Source: Cymbomonas tetramitiformis (taxonomy: Eukaryota > Chlorophyta > Pyramimonadophyceae > Pyramimonadales > Pyramimonadaceae). From it: a DNA stretch of 36,215 nt. Of the stretch, positions 1 through 8,968 are shown piece after piece; position 1 is the first letter of the stretch; every line of letters starts with the position of its first letter. The stretch is taken from contig LGRX02034301.1 of the NCBI GenBank assembly GCA_001247695.2, positions 1 to 36,215 of the forward strand, given 5' to 3'. The notes under the pieces were generated by a model. It had not been told where the DNA came from. It saw only the letters and a program-made list of their open reading frames with translations, and did no database searches. Both the position numbers and the translations under genes were made by a program.

Positions 1-353
1 GAGCATGGCCACGGCCTGCTGAGCAAGCTGGGTGCAAGGTAGTTGATCGTCGACCTCAGGGGCGGAAGGCGGTGCTTGGTTGGACAGGGGCATGGTCGGC
101 TCGGAGTATCGGTGCCTCGCGCACACCCGTAGTCGCCACGGCCGCATCGGCGGAGGGAGGAACGGTGGCGGCTGTAGGTAACAAACCCTCGTCGAGGAGC
201 ATGGCCACGGCCTGCCGAGCAAGTTGGGTGCAAGGTAGTGGATCGTCGACCTCGGGGGCGGAAGGCGGTGCTTGGACAGGGGCATGGTCAGCTCGGAGTA
301 TCGGTGCCTCGCGCACACCCGTAGTCGCCACGGCCGCATCGGCGGAGGGAGGA
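1..353. repeat. 196-bp direct repeat inside a protein gene
   Basis: Two long copies of one unit begin at positions 1 and 197 (shared start GAGCATGGCCACGGCCTG). The offset is 196 bp. On the minus strand this corresponds to a 64-codon repeat plus a 4-bp duplication near position 80 in the left copy. A third, decayed partial copy lies around 378-400. The array may continue beyond the left edge of the window. Confidence 0.85.
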
Positions 354-754
354 ATGATGGCGGACATATCATGGTCGATGTCCATAGCCACAGCCTGTTG
401 ACGAGTTCTTTGTGGGGAACGGGCGCGTCCCATCAACCGTGCACGTTGTCGTTCACGGGACGCGATAATACGGCTTGTACGAGTCCGTTGCAAGTGCTCG
501 CGCCTCCACGACGCGTTCGGTATCCATTGCTGCCCAACACCGGCCGTCGTGGTGAGTGCCACCTGTGCGGGCGTCGTGGAGGAAGAGGTTATCGTGATGG
601 GGACCACGTACTCCATGGGAGCGATGCTCTCGTCGAAGATCGCATCATGAGAAGTAGGATTCGCGGCGGAGTACACCATCAAACATAATAAGGCCCGTAT
701 GAGCCGTTTGTTGATCATAATGGCTAAAGTTGCAATGACGCTCCGGATTCCCAT
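56..754 (-). CDS. Repeat-containing protein with signal-peptide-like N-terminus, partial or frameshifted
   Basis: I do not recognise the family. The ORF opens at ATG 752-754, but the second Met at 716-718 is the better start, because it begins a typical secretion signal: basic MINKR, then a hydrophobic stretch up to about YSAANP. A Thr/Ala-rich segment and an Arg-rich segment follow. The rest is made of a 64-residue repeat containing PPSADAAVATTGVREAPILR, a Pro-rich linker and an Asp-containing PLPCTQLA stretch. The ORF ends shortly after a tandem CCAA duplication near position 80 shifts the frame. Without it the repeats would continue toward position 1 and probably out of the window. I infer a secreted or surface repeat protein with an allele-specific or pseudogenising frameshift. 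Function is unknown. Confidence 0.45.
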   Translation of the reverse strand: MGIRSVIATLAIMINKRLIRALLCLMVYSAANPTSHDAIFDESIAPMEYVVPITITSSSTTPAQVALTTTAGVGQQWIPNASWRREHLQRTRTSRIIASRERQRARLMGRARSPQRTRQQAVAMDIDHDMSAIIPPSADAAVATTGVREAPILRADHAPVQAPPSAPEVDDPLPCTQLARQAVAMLLDEGLLPTAATVPPSADAAVATTGVREAPILRADHAPVQPSTAFRP

Positions 755-1659
755 CAGGCAGAGTCACCAATCTTCAATTGCCTGTATATCAAAGACACCG
801 AATACCCAAAGTTAAGAATGTTGGACCACCGAAAATATGCGGAGCCATTGCCACGGCATGAGAAGATTTACAACATATTTTCGGGAGTCGTCAAGCACGG
901 ATGAATACATACTACCATCGAAATCGGCTATTGTGTGAAATATTCTCGCATGTTTTCGAGGATCAAGGCAGGCAGGGGGGGGGCTCCCCCCGTTACTACG
1001 GAATGTTTTTGCGAAACGTTATCAACATCGGAAACTTCATTAACGCACAATTTCAGTAGCAATCACGGATTCCGGATCGGACGAGGGGCTCCGCCCCCCA
1101 CACCCCCGTAAGTACACTTTTCTTTTCCAACCGAATCAGTGGGGCTCCGCCCCCCACACCCCCCGTAAGTACGCTTTTTCCCCCCAACCTAAGCCCCGTG
1201 GGGGGGCTCCGCCCCCCCCCCACCCCCCCTAAGTACATTTTTTATTTTCCAAACCGAGCCCATTAACAAAACAATTGTGCATTAGAGGATACCAATCCCC
1301 CAAATATCAACCATATGATGAGATATTCCATGAACAAATGACATCCGGAATATGAAATAACGATACTCACGATATCACGGACATGAATATCAAGAAACCG
1401 GAACTCACAATATATCCGAGACATGCATCAAGCGTGCATATATCAAAATCTCAAACCGGAATGCACGGTCTTAAATAACGCAGAGCGAATTCATGTTTGC
1501 CAGGCACAACATGGTTGGCGACACACCACGAGCGTGATGTGTAGTAGCATGTCCATTTGAATACACACTTTAAAATGTTAGTACGGTTTTACATCTAGGT
1601 GTTTCGAGTGTCCCGTTATTTCGCCTAGTTATTCGTAGCTTTCCTACTTTCCTACTTTC
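755..1659. other. Intergenic stretch with no convincing gene
   Basis: No long ORF or RNA gene is visible. The notable content is the G/C-homopolymer hairpin repeats at 1078-1250, annotated separately. A run TTTCCTACTTTCCTACTTTCC at about 1639-1659, directly after the stop of the dioxygenase-like gene, might belong to its 3' region. Confidence 0.6.
1078..1250. repeat. GC-rich hairpin repeat array, three copies
   Basis: Three consecutive units of about 60 bp each contain GGGGCTCCGCCCCCCACACC, then G/TAAGTAC and a T-rich tract. The core GGGGC-TCC-GCCCC folds into a short hairpin. Homologous units lie at 7540-7830, which marks this as a dispersed and locally amplified hairpin repeat rather than a one-off low-complexity tract. 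Confidence 0.75.
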
Positions 1660-2832
1660 CTAACTGTTTGCGGCGCCGTCAACTGCCTTCTTCAAGCCGT
1701 TTGAAACATCCACCGCCAAGGACTTGAGAATCATCTGGTGTCGTGCATCGCATGTGGCAGCGAGGTCCGTGCCCGCTAAGAGGTATTTGACGTACTCCTT
1801 GACGCCGAATTCCCAAACCCCCCAATACAAGGCCGTGTTCGCCGGGTTGTACTGCACATCCGGGTTGTAGGAGGCCACACCCCGCAAGGCCAAGTTCGCG
1901 GAGAAAACAACCCTAGGCGTGCGATCCGAGTTGGCGACCCCTTGGTGTACCCCGCCGACAAGAGCGCAATCGCCCAACTGCACTCGCGCCTTTCCGCCAA
2001 CATCCGCGGCGAAGGCATCGAGGTATTCCTTGGGGAACATGAGCGGACACTGCTCCAAGAAGTCCCTATCGCAAGCAAGCTTGTCGGGGGTGCTTCCTTC
2101 AAGGTTGGATGCGCCCAATCGTTGGCACAACTCATCGACGGCCATGTGCGGGGCGGTACAGATTCTTGTCGGAGAGGCTGGGCCAAGATGACCGATAACC
2201 GCCAAGTGATGGGCGGGTGCGTCGAGGGGTGTGTTCAACGGTTGGTCCAGATGCCATGGTTGCCAACCCGATAGGGTCGAGAGAACGACCTCCTTCTTGC
2301 CCCTGGATTTCTGCTGCACCAGGTCCATGTTGATAAGAAAAGCAGTATTCTCAAGTAGGTAGTCTCCCTTAACGCGTTGAAGGAGCTGCTCCTTGAGGGT
2401 GTCCACGAAGATGTCTAGATGCTTTCGGTCTTCCTCGAGCAGGACGGTATCATAGAATTCGGTTTGCAGCTTCGAGCTTCCGCTTCCCGCAGAAGAGTGG
2501 AAAACCTCAAGTTTGCCCCCGGTCAAGGGTACAACCCCCGGTGGCAGTCTTTCCCAGTTCTTTATCTTGTCCAAGGCTTCCGTCCACATGCTCGCGAACC
2601 GCTCTCGAAGATGGGCGTCCGTAGCTTCGGGTAAAGCCAAGGTAAAGGGCGCGGCGAAGCCGATGGCGGTTTCGCGGTTGAACTCGTCCAGCTGCTTTGT
2701 GCCTCGCCTGCGGCCGGCGCATCGATAGTATCGCAGCTCTTTATGCATGCGCTTCCGGGTGCACCTCTCCCCGGGGACATGGCTGGGGTTGGCATCCTTG
2801 CATATTACAAGTTGACCCTTCTTGTCCAGCAT
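1660..2832 (-). CDS. Putative 2-oxoglutarate/Fe(II) dioxygenase-like protein
   Basis: A 390-aa ORF starts at ATG 2830-2832. The same frame is open further upstream with a Cys pair (CNCG), so a 5' exon or earlier start is possible. Residues 193-197 (WHLDQ) give a candidate H194-x-D196 metal motif. Residues 286-312 contain LGDCALVGGVHQG and end in RVVFSAN, giving a distal His296 and an Arg307 eleven residues later. That is the spacing expected for the third iron ligand and the 2OG-binding Arg in the double-stranded beta-helix family, for example phytanoyl-CoA dioxygenase relatives. Residues 1-45 hold scattered Cys/His that could bind zinc. The substrate cannot be inferred. The identification rests on motif spacing only; a structural prediction would decide it. 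Confidence 0.5.
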   Translation of the reverse strand: MLDKKGQLVICKDANPSHVPGERCTRKRMHKELRYYRCAGRRRGTKQLDEFNRETAIGFAAPFTLALPEATDAHLRERFASMWTEALDKIKNWERLPPGVVPLTGGKLEVFHSSAGSGSSKLQTEFYDTVLLEEDRKHLDIFVDTLKEQLLQRVKGDYLLENTAFLINMDLVQQKSRGKKEVVLSTLSGWQPWHLDQPLNTPLDAPAHHLAVIGHLGPASPTRICTAPHMAVDELCQRLGASNLEGSTPDKLACDRDFLEQCPLMFPKEYLDAFAADVGGKARVQLGDCALVGGVHQGVANSDRTPRVVFSANLALRGVASYNPDVQYNPANTALYWGVWEFGVKEYVKYLLAGTDLAATCDARHQMILKSLAVDVSNGLKKAVDGAANS

Positions 2833-2913
2833 ACCGCAATTGCAACGGTCCGTTGAGGAGTCTTCGGAATCTGTTGAAACCGCGAGAGTGATACACGTGA
2901 GGATCCGCCGACA

Positions 2914-3219
2914 TATGTTATCACATACATATTTGAGTGTCGTCTAGGGCGGTGCATGCGGTGAAATGTTATCACGTATATATTTGAGTGTCGTCTAGGG
3001 CTGTGCATGCGGTGAAATGTTATCACGTATATATTTGAGTGTCGTCTAGGGCGGTGCATGCGGTGAAATGTTATCACATACATATTTGAGTGTCGTCTAG
3101 GGCGGTGCATGCGGTGAAATGTTATCACGTATATATTTGAGTGTCGTCTAGGGCTGTGCATGCGGTGAAATGTTATCACGTATATATTTGAGTGTCGTCT
3201 AGGGCGGTGCATGCGGTGA
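2914..3219. repeat. 51-bp tandem repeat, six units, with three-unit higher-order structure
   Basis: Six units of 51 bp share TTTGAGTGTCGTCTAGGGC followed by GTGCATGCGGTGAAATG. Unit variants run in the order X-Y-Z-X-Y-Z. X has CACATACAT; Y has CACGTATAT with GCTGTG; Z has CACGTATAT with GCGGTG. This implies duplication of a 153-bp trimer. The unit is a multiple of three and is open on the minus strand as a 17-residue repeat (HRMHRPRRHSNIYVITF), but I do not regard that as evidence of a protein. Confidence 0.9.
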
Positions 3220-3247
3220 ACAGCTGAACAGCTGAACAGCTGAACAG
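3217..3247. repeat. 8-bp tandem repeat (AACAGCTG)n
   Basis: About four perfect copies of an 8-bp unit sit exactly between the 51-bp array and the 174-bp array. This junction may record slippage or join repair. Confidence 0.85.
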
Positions 3248-4790
3248 TAAACATAATAATAGGCTATCTTGACCGTGAATAACTTTTGAGTCACGAGGTC
3301 TTTTCGAATGAAACTTTGCATACATAAAGGTCTTTTATAGACGAACACAACGATATATTGTCTGTTGTGATAGGATAAGTGAAACCCAACATCCGATACC
3401 CATTTCTTGTGGCTATATACGAGCCGTAAATAATAGGGTATCTTGACCGTGAATAACTTTTGAGTCACGAGGTCTTTTGGAATGAAACTTTGCATACATA
3501 AATGGATTTTATAGACGAACACAACGATATATTGTTCGTTGTGATAGGATAAGTGAAACCCAAAATCTGATACCCATTTCTTGTGGCTATATGCGAGCCG
3601 TAAATAATATGGTATCTTGACCGTGAATAACTTTTGAGTCACGAGGTCTTTTGGAATGAAACTTTGCATACATAAAGGGATTTTATAGACGAACACAACG
3701 ATATATTGTTCGTTGTGATAGGATAAGTGAAACCCAAAATCTGATACCCATTTCTTGGGGCTATATACGAGCCGTAAATAATAGGGTATCTTGACCGTGA
3801 ATAACTTTTGAGTCACGAGGTCTTTTGGGATGAAACTTTGCATACATAAAGGGATTTTATAGACGAACACAACGATATATTGTTCGTTGTGATAGGATAA
3901 GTGAAACCCAAAATCGGATACCCATTTCTTGGGGCTATATACGAGCCGTAAATAATAGGGAATCTTGACCGTGAATAACTTTTGAGTCACGAGGTCTTTT
4001 GGGATGAAACTTTGCATACATAAAGGGATTCTATAGACGAACACAACGATATATTGTTCGTTGTGATAGGATAAGTGAAACCGAAAATCTGATACCCATT
4101 TCTTGTGGCTATATACGAGCCGTAAATAATATGGTATCTTGACCGTGAATAACTTTTGAGTCACGAGGTATTTTGGGATGAAACTTTGCATACATAAAGG
4201 GATTTTATAGACGAACACAACGATATATTGTTCGTTGTGATAGGATAAGTGAAACCCAAAATCTGATACCCATTTCGTGTGGCTATATACGAGCCGTAAG
4301 TAATAGGGTATCTCGACCGTGAATAACTTTTGAGTCACGAGGTCTTTTCGAATGAAACTTTGCATACATAAAGGGCTTTTATAGACGAACACAACGATAT
4401 ATTGTTTGTTGTGATAGGATAAGTGAAACCCAAAATCCGATACCCATTTCTTGTGGCTATATACGAGCCGTAAATAATAGGGTATCTTGACCGTGAATAA
4501 CTTTCGAGTCACGAGGTCTTTTCGAATGAAACTTTGCATACATAAAGGGCTTTTATAGACGAACACAACGATATATTGTTTGTTGTGATAGCATAAGTGA
4601 AACCCAAAATCTGATACCCATTTCTTGTGGCTATATACGAGCCGTAAATAATAGGGTATCTTGACCGTGAATAACTTTTGAGTCACGAGGTCTTTTGGGA
4701 TGAAACTTTGCATACATAAAGGGATTTTATAGACGAACACAACGATATATTGTTCGTGGTGATAGGATAAGTGAAACCCAAAATCTGATA
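3247..4790. repeat. 174-bp tandem repeat array, about nine units
   Basis: The anchor GACCGTGAATAACTT (one C substitution in the seventh unit) recurs at 3271, 3445, 3619, 3793, 3967, 4141, 4315, 4489 and 4663, exactly 174 bp apart. Units differ by a few substitutions and have no indels. The right edge is abrupt, just before ATATGAGAATATT at 4791. The length is in the range of nucleosomal satellite units and is also exactly 58 codons. Confidence 0.95.
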
Positions 4791-5032
4791 ATATGAGAAT
4801 ATTTAAAGTATGCAAAGTTATTTATGCACCTACATAATGAAACAAGCAAAGGAATATGGATGCTCATATGCTCTTATCAAGAATAGAAGCAAAGCAAGGC
4901 TAGTTAGGATAGTTATCCTAAGTGTTATGAACACATACATAAAGAAGGAAAGGAAGCATACGGATATCAAGAATACAACTATTGTAAAAGCACAAGAAGT
5001 TAAGTGTTAATACTCACTATGAATGAAGTGGT

Positions 5033-6556
5033 TTACACGGCACTTAAGTCATCGGCATTTCTTTTCAAGTTTCTATTTGTTGTGACAAGGGTATCCGTAT
5101 CCCACATATGGAACACCATGACACCACGGACCCCCATGGGTTTCTTGGCCGCAAGAACTTTGAAGCCCTTGGTTGCGATGTCTCCACTCAAGACCAACAT
5201 CTCCCCACTCCCAACACTCAACTTGTTGAGGGCATTGAACTTCAAGTCCACCGATGTTGGTGGCCGAGGCTCCTTGGGAATGGAGAAGGTGGTAGGATCC
5301 ACCCCCGTGGACTCCGCGGGTGCCTCTTCCTCGGCGGTCTTGTCAAAAACAACAAGGACTACCCGCAAAAGATCCTTAAAAAAAAGAAAACTTTGGTAGT
5401 CCTTTTTGAAGGCAAAATCCACCTCCACACGAGCCGAATTGTGCGCCTTGGGCAAGACATGGACGTGTACCGCATTCACTTGGAACGGGTTGACGTCATG
5501 CCGCCCACGATTGGCCTCTTGTGTGGCCAATAGCATAAGGCTAGCCATAACAAGATCCGGCGGTTGCACGTCGGACTTGCTAAGGCGGTAGCCAAAGGGT
5601 TGGTTCGGCATCAAACCACACCCAAACCAAAAGCTAACGGCCTCGCCTAAGGCATCCTTTCCCCCCGCGCATTCCTTGGCCTTGCTTTGAAGGTATTCCA
5701 ATAAAAAAGCACGGCCGGACTCGGAGTGCCTTGAGGCGATGCGCACTTTGCCTAGGTCAAGGGTCAAGGGATCCCTTGAAGGCACTAGGGGAAGGAAGGT
5801 GGGAGGCGATTCGAGGAAGGTGGGAGGCGATTGAGCGAATGTCTTGGAGACCAAAGATGGGGCGCCACCATAAAATAACAAGTCGAATTGCTCTTGTTGT
5901 ATTGGAGGCCCACTAGCGGAAGGCGCATACACCGCTTTGAATGGCCTCGTGGCCCTCTTGTTGTAGACTTGTCTATCCAAGAGACTTGCGAGGGCATGGA
6001 AAAGGTTGTCGTTGAAAAATTGGCCGTTGCTCTTTTGGCTCAAGACTTCGGGCTCCAACACCACTCGCTTTTCATCGAGGGGTGAAGGAAACAATAAAAT
6101 CATTTGCACGCGAAACGCGTACGTGGGCACATCGACTGCCCTTGGGTCGAAGTGGGGGCTCCACCAAGTTTTCGCGGCTACCTTTTCGTTCAGGGTTGCG
6201 CGCATTAAGGCACGCCTATCGTCGCGCAACCCCTGATATTCCTCGAATGTCCAGGGGCTCAAATCAGCGAACAGGGGATCCCTCAAGGAAAAGAAGGGAC
6301 CGAGTAACAAGAGCCCAAGAATTCTTGAGCCCTCTTTCGCTTGAGTCACGAAGTCCCGAGAGGCAGCCACGAGAACGACAAAATTGTCGTTAGAATTGTG
6401 CACTACATACTTTCGTAACACTTTCGACAACGAGCCAGACTCGAAGGCCTTGAGCTCGTCGTGGGTGAGAAAGATGACCGGGATACCTCCTTGGTTCATC
6501 GCAAAACGCAATAGCTCTCGATTAGCTTGCTCCTCGCTTCCAACCGCACCCGACAT
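5033..6556 (-). CDS. Orphan protein of about 507 aa, unknown family
   Basis: The open frame runs from 6574, but that codon is GTG. The first ATG is at 6554-6556 (MSGAVGSEEQ). Just upstream, a T-rich stretch ending in GCGGTGCAG resembles a 3' splice site, so an additional 5' exon is plausible. The product is soluble-looking, with no signal peptide or membrane segment. It has an N-terminal alpha/beta-like part (IPVIFLTHDEL, then NFVVLVAAS), a short internal duplication (SPPTFLESPPTFLP) and a basic C-terminus. I recognise no catalytic motif. It shares strand and G/C-ending codon preference with the dioxygenase-like gene, from which it is separated by the tandem arrays. The length and steady codon bias make a real gene likely. 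Confidence 0.6.
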   Translation of the reverse strand: MSGAVGSEEQANRELLRFAMNQGGIPVIFLTHDELKAFESGSLSKVLRKYVVHNSNDNFVVLVAASRDFVTQAKEGSRILGLLLLGPFFSLRDPLFADLSPWTFEEYQGLRDDRRALMRATLNEKVAAKTWWSPHFDPRAVDVPTYAFRVQMILLFPSPLDEKRVVLEPEVLSQKSNGQFFNDNLFHALASLLDRQVYNKRATRPFKAVYAPSASGPPIQQEQFDLLFYGGAPSLVSKTFAQSPPTFLESPPTFLPLVPSRDPLTLDLGKVRIASRHSESGRAFLLEYLQSKAKECAGGKDALGEAVSFWFGCGLMPNQPFGYRLSKSDVQPPDLVMASLMLLATQEANRGRHDVNPFQVNAVHVHVLPKAHNSARVEVDFAFKKDYQSFLFFKDLLRVVLVVFDKTAEEEAPAESTGVDPTTFSIPKEPRPPTSVDLKFNALNKLSVGSGEMLVLSGDIATKGFKVLAAKKPMGVRGVMVFHMWDTDTLVTTNRNLKRNADDLSAV

Positions 6557-6683
6557 CAACGGCAAAACCTGCACCGCAAAACAAACCGTAATTTTTAAGA
6601 TTTTGCGCAGCGCTTCCGCCCATCATGGAGCATATTCAAAGAAAACCCTAAGACCTATCACTACCATGGCAAACACACCTCGA

Positions 6684-6787
6684 CCTTAGGTCCGCAGGTG
6701 GTATAGTTAGTGGATGAACTGCCTTGATCTTAGATCCGCAGGCGATGGTATGAATGCAAACGAGAGTTCCGACCTTGGGTCCGCAAA
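6684..6787. promoter_or_regulatory. Three spaced copies of an ACCTTAGGTCCGCA-like box
   Basis: Related boxes ACCTTAGGTCCGCAGG, ATCTTAGATCCGCAGG and ACCTTGGGTCCGCAAA start near 6684, 6727 and 6771, about 43-44 bp apart. They lie 130-230 bp upstream of the minus-strand orphan gene. The spacing and position suggest protein-binding sites for its promoter, but a decayed tandem repeat is equally possible. Confidence 0.35.
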
Positions 6788-7184
6788 CAACTCGTTGCAA
6801 AGGATGATGTTTCTTTCAAGCAATTTTCAACGGCAACACCACGCAACGTACCCTTTCCGCTTCGCCTTGCGCGCTATCCCATTCTCCAACAATATTATCA
6901 GCCATATTTATATACGGAGGGACGGACGGACGGCGGGAAGGACGGAAAACGACTACAAAAATACGAATATTATCGACTACGACGTCGATATATTATATTG
7001 AAAAAAACAGCAGCCAGCAAGCAGTTCGTTAAAGGTTGCCTAAAGTTACAGGTTGCCTAAATGGGTCTGACACATTTCGCGATAAGTTCGATTTCTGCGT
7101 GGGACGGCGATCGAATCTGGGATTCTGGGTCAGTGTCGCTCGAATGTAAAGTTGATCCGACGTGCAGTATTCGCGAAAGCTAAA
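6788..7184. other. Intergenic stretch, no gene seen
   Basis: Mixed AT-rich sequence with a short GGAC-type simple repeat (GGACGGACGGACGG near 6921) and a direct repeat GGTTGCCTAAA near 7034. No ORF or RNA gene is supported. Confidence 0.6.
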
Positions 7185-7191
7185 AATTCGC

Positions 7192-7265
7192 GACCATGAA
7201 TCAGAAATTCATGGTCATGAATTTAGAATTCATGACCATGAATCTGAAATTCGCGACCATGAATT
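7192..7265. repeat. Overlapping inverted repeats built from GACCATGAAT
   Basis: GACCATGAAT at 7192-7201 pairs perfectly with ATTCATGGTC at 7207-7216 over a 5-nt loop. GGTCATGAATT at 7213-7223 pairs perfectly with AATTCATGACC at 7227-7237 over a 3-nt loop. The two stems share bases 7213-7216, so they are mutually exclusive when fully formed. Two further GACCATGAAT copies follow, at about 7234 and 7255. Confidence 0.85.
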
Positions 7266-7539
7266 CCGAGGAACGTTGACCACAGCGGTTGTGACGGGCC
7301 GCCAAACCTGTCCGTCTTCATCGTTGAATGACTCGTTCACTTCCGTCTGACGCGCCAGTGGTTTTTTTTACAGAATTCTGTCGTTCTGTGCAGTTTATGT
7401 CGTTTTGTACAGTGCTTAACGGTGGTGGCCCCATGTCTACACAAGTCAAGCAAATATCATATTTCGTCTGACGCGCCAGTGTCGGCTTTTGCAGAATCGT
7501 GACCGTTTTTGCAATTTATGTCCGTTTTTGCAGTCTGAG

Positions 7540-7830
7540 CCCAGTGGGGGGGCTCCGCGCCCCCACACCCCCCCGAAAGTACACTTTTTTTTTCCAGACG
7601 GAGTGGGGCTCCGCCCCACACCCCCCTGAAAGTACACTTTTTTTTCCGGGGCCTGAGTCTAGGGGGCTCCACCCCCCCACACCCCCGAAAGTACACTTTT
7701 TTCCAGTCTGAGCCTAGAGTGTGGGGCTCCACCCCACACCCCCGTTAGTACACTTTTTTTTCCAGACTGAGTTTCAGTGTAGGGGCCCGCCCCCCACACC
7801 CCCCGTTAGTACACTTTCTTTTTGGGTGAC
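7540..7830. repeat. GC-rich hairpin repeat array, about five copies
   Basis: About five units of roughly 60 bp each carry a GTGGGGCTCCGCCCCAC-type hairpin (7-bp stem, TCC loop), then CCCCCGAAAGTACACTTTT or CCCCGTTAGTACACTTTT, then a variable spacer containing CAGNCTGAG. They are homologous to the units at 1078-1250. On the opposite strand each unit reads T/A-rich tract, GTACTTTC, G-run and hairpin. Confidence 0.85.
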
Positions 7831-8600
7831 TGTGTCATCAACTAGCACTCTAGGAGCTTTGCAGACTGCGTCACATGTCGTGAAACTTGGCGAACACCTA
7901 TCTGAACACAACGTGTCGACGACATCGACAACGACAACGCTTTGCGGGCGTCATCGTCACCGTGTCCTGTGACACTGCACTGCACTGGCACTGCACTGTC
8001 TCAGACTGTCACCAACTTGCACTCTGTCAGACTGTCACCAACTTGCACTCTGGGAGCTCGAGCTCTGCGAGCTCCTGTGTATAATTCCCAACGCTCATGA
8101 CACTGTCACCAACTTTCATTCTGGGAGCTTTGCGGACTGCGTCACATGTCGTAAAACCTGGCGACCACCTACCTGATCACAAAAGTGTGACAACGACCAC
8201 GACACATTAAACGCCGCATGGGCCCTCCGTCGGAGACGGGAGGGTATAATAAGCCGTCGATTCCCCTACGGGTCACGGCCACCCCTGTGGGGGCGGGGGG
8301 TTCTCCCCACACCCCCCAAAAAAAATGTGAGAAGCAGCTTATTTCCAACGGAGTTCGGCCAGCCCATCCAGCTGACGTTAATGGTCGATTCCCCTACGGG
8401 TCACGGCCACCCCACACCCCAGTGGGGGGGGAGTCCCCCCACACCCCCCCAAAAAATGTGAGAAGCAGCTTGATTTTCATCGCGATACGGGCTCGACCAG
8501 CCCATACTGTACAGCTGACGTTCATGACATTGTCATCAACTTTCATTCTCGAAGCTTTTCGCTTTACAGACTGCGTCTCATGTCATGTCATACGTCTAAC
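7830..8600. repeat. Composite direct repeats, no gene
   Basis: Three diverged copies of a segment of about 85 bp (TGTCANCAACT, then CATTCTGGGAGCTTTGC, then GACTGCGTCACATGTCG) start near 7835, 8104 and 8525. Between them lie two copies of a block starting CGATTCCCCTACGGGTCACG at 8259 and 8385. Each of these runs into a G-run / C-run hairpin and ATGTGAGAAGCAGCTT. A local repeat of CAGACTGTCACCAACTTGCA lies near 8010-8050. The short ORFs here are by-products of the repeats. Confidence 0.7.
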
Positions 8601-8968
8601 GTCTTATTTGTCAATGTCCAGTCGACCACATCCAAATATTTATACCGTCAATAAAGTCTTCGTCTTATTTTAAAATTAAATAAGTCATATTAAAAATAAT
8701 ACTAGAGTGTTAAGTTATACAGTGCTAAGTTATATTTATAATCAACAGTCGTGACACTGTGCAATTCCAATAAAATTAAAAATATATATATTATAATTAT
8801 ATTGACCAATTAAATATAAAGAGGCTTTGTATTGAATATTCTAAATATCAAATTATATACTGCCGCGTGCGACCCATACTTATCCACGACACACGAATCG
8901 TTTCGCAGTTTTCATCTACGACGCTAAAGTGCGTAACAGGGGTTAAATTGAGTGGGTGTAACGCGTCT
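8601..8968. other. AT-rich stretch, no gene seen
   Basis: Strongly AT-rich from about 8640 to 8870, with runs such as AAAATATATATATTATAATT. No ORF or RNA gene is supported. Confidence 0.6.

Larger units (their letters stand above)
3199..4815 (-). other. Long open frame through the 174-bp array (coding status doubtful)
   Basis: On the minus strand the array reads without a stop for 538 codons, as nine 58-residue repeats containing PLCMQSFI, DLVTQKLFTVKIPYYLRL and YHNEQYIVVFVY. Because the unit is 174 bp and has no indels, one open unit automatically makes the whole array open, so the ORF length alone is weak evidence. Substitutions between units would have to be mainly synonymous or conservative to support a real protein. 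Many of the visible ones (K/R, N/E, H/P, I/S) are not synonymous. Confidence 0.2.

Noticed and set aside
2805..3254. 149-codon minus-strand ORF over the 51-bp array
   Set aside because: The unit is a multiple of three and stop-free, so the frame is automatically open. The reading overlaps the start of the dioxygenase-like gene in another frame.
7540..7830. Rho-independent terminators (GC hairpin plus T-tract)
   Set aside because: The units are tandemly repeated and found at separate loci without genes ending beside them, and the genome is eukaryotic. A repeat family explains them better.
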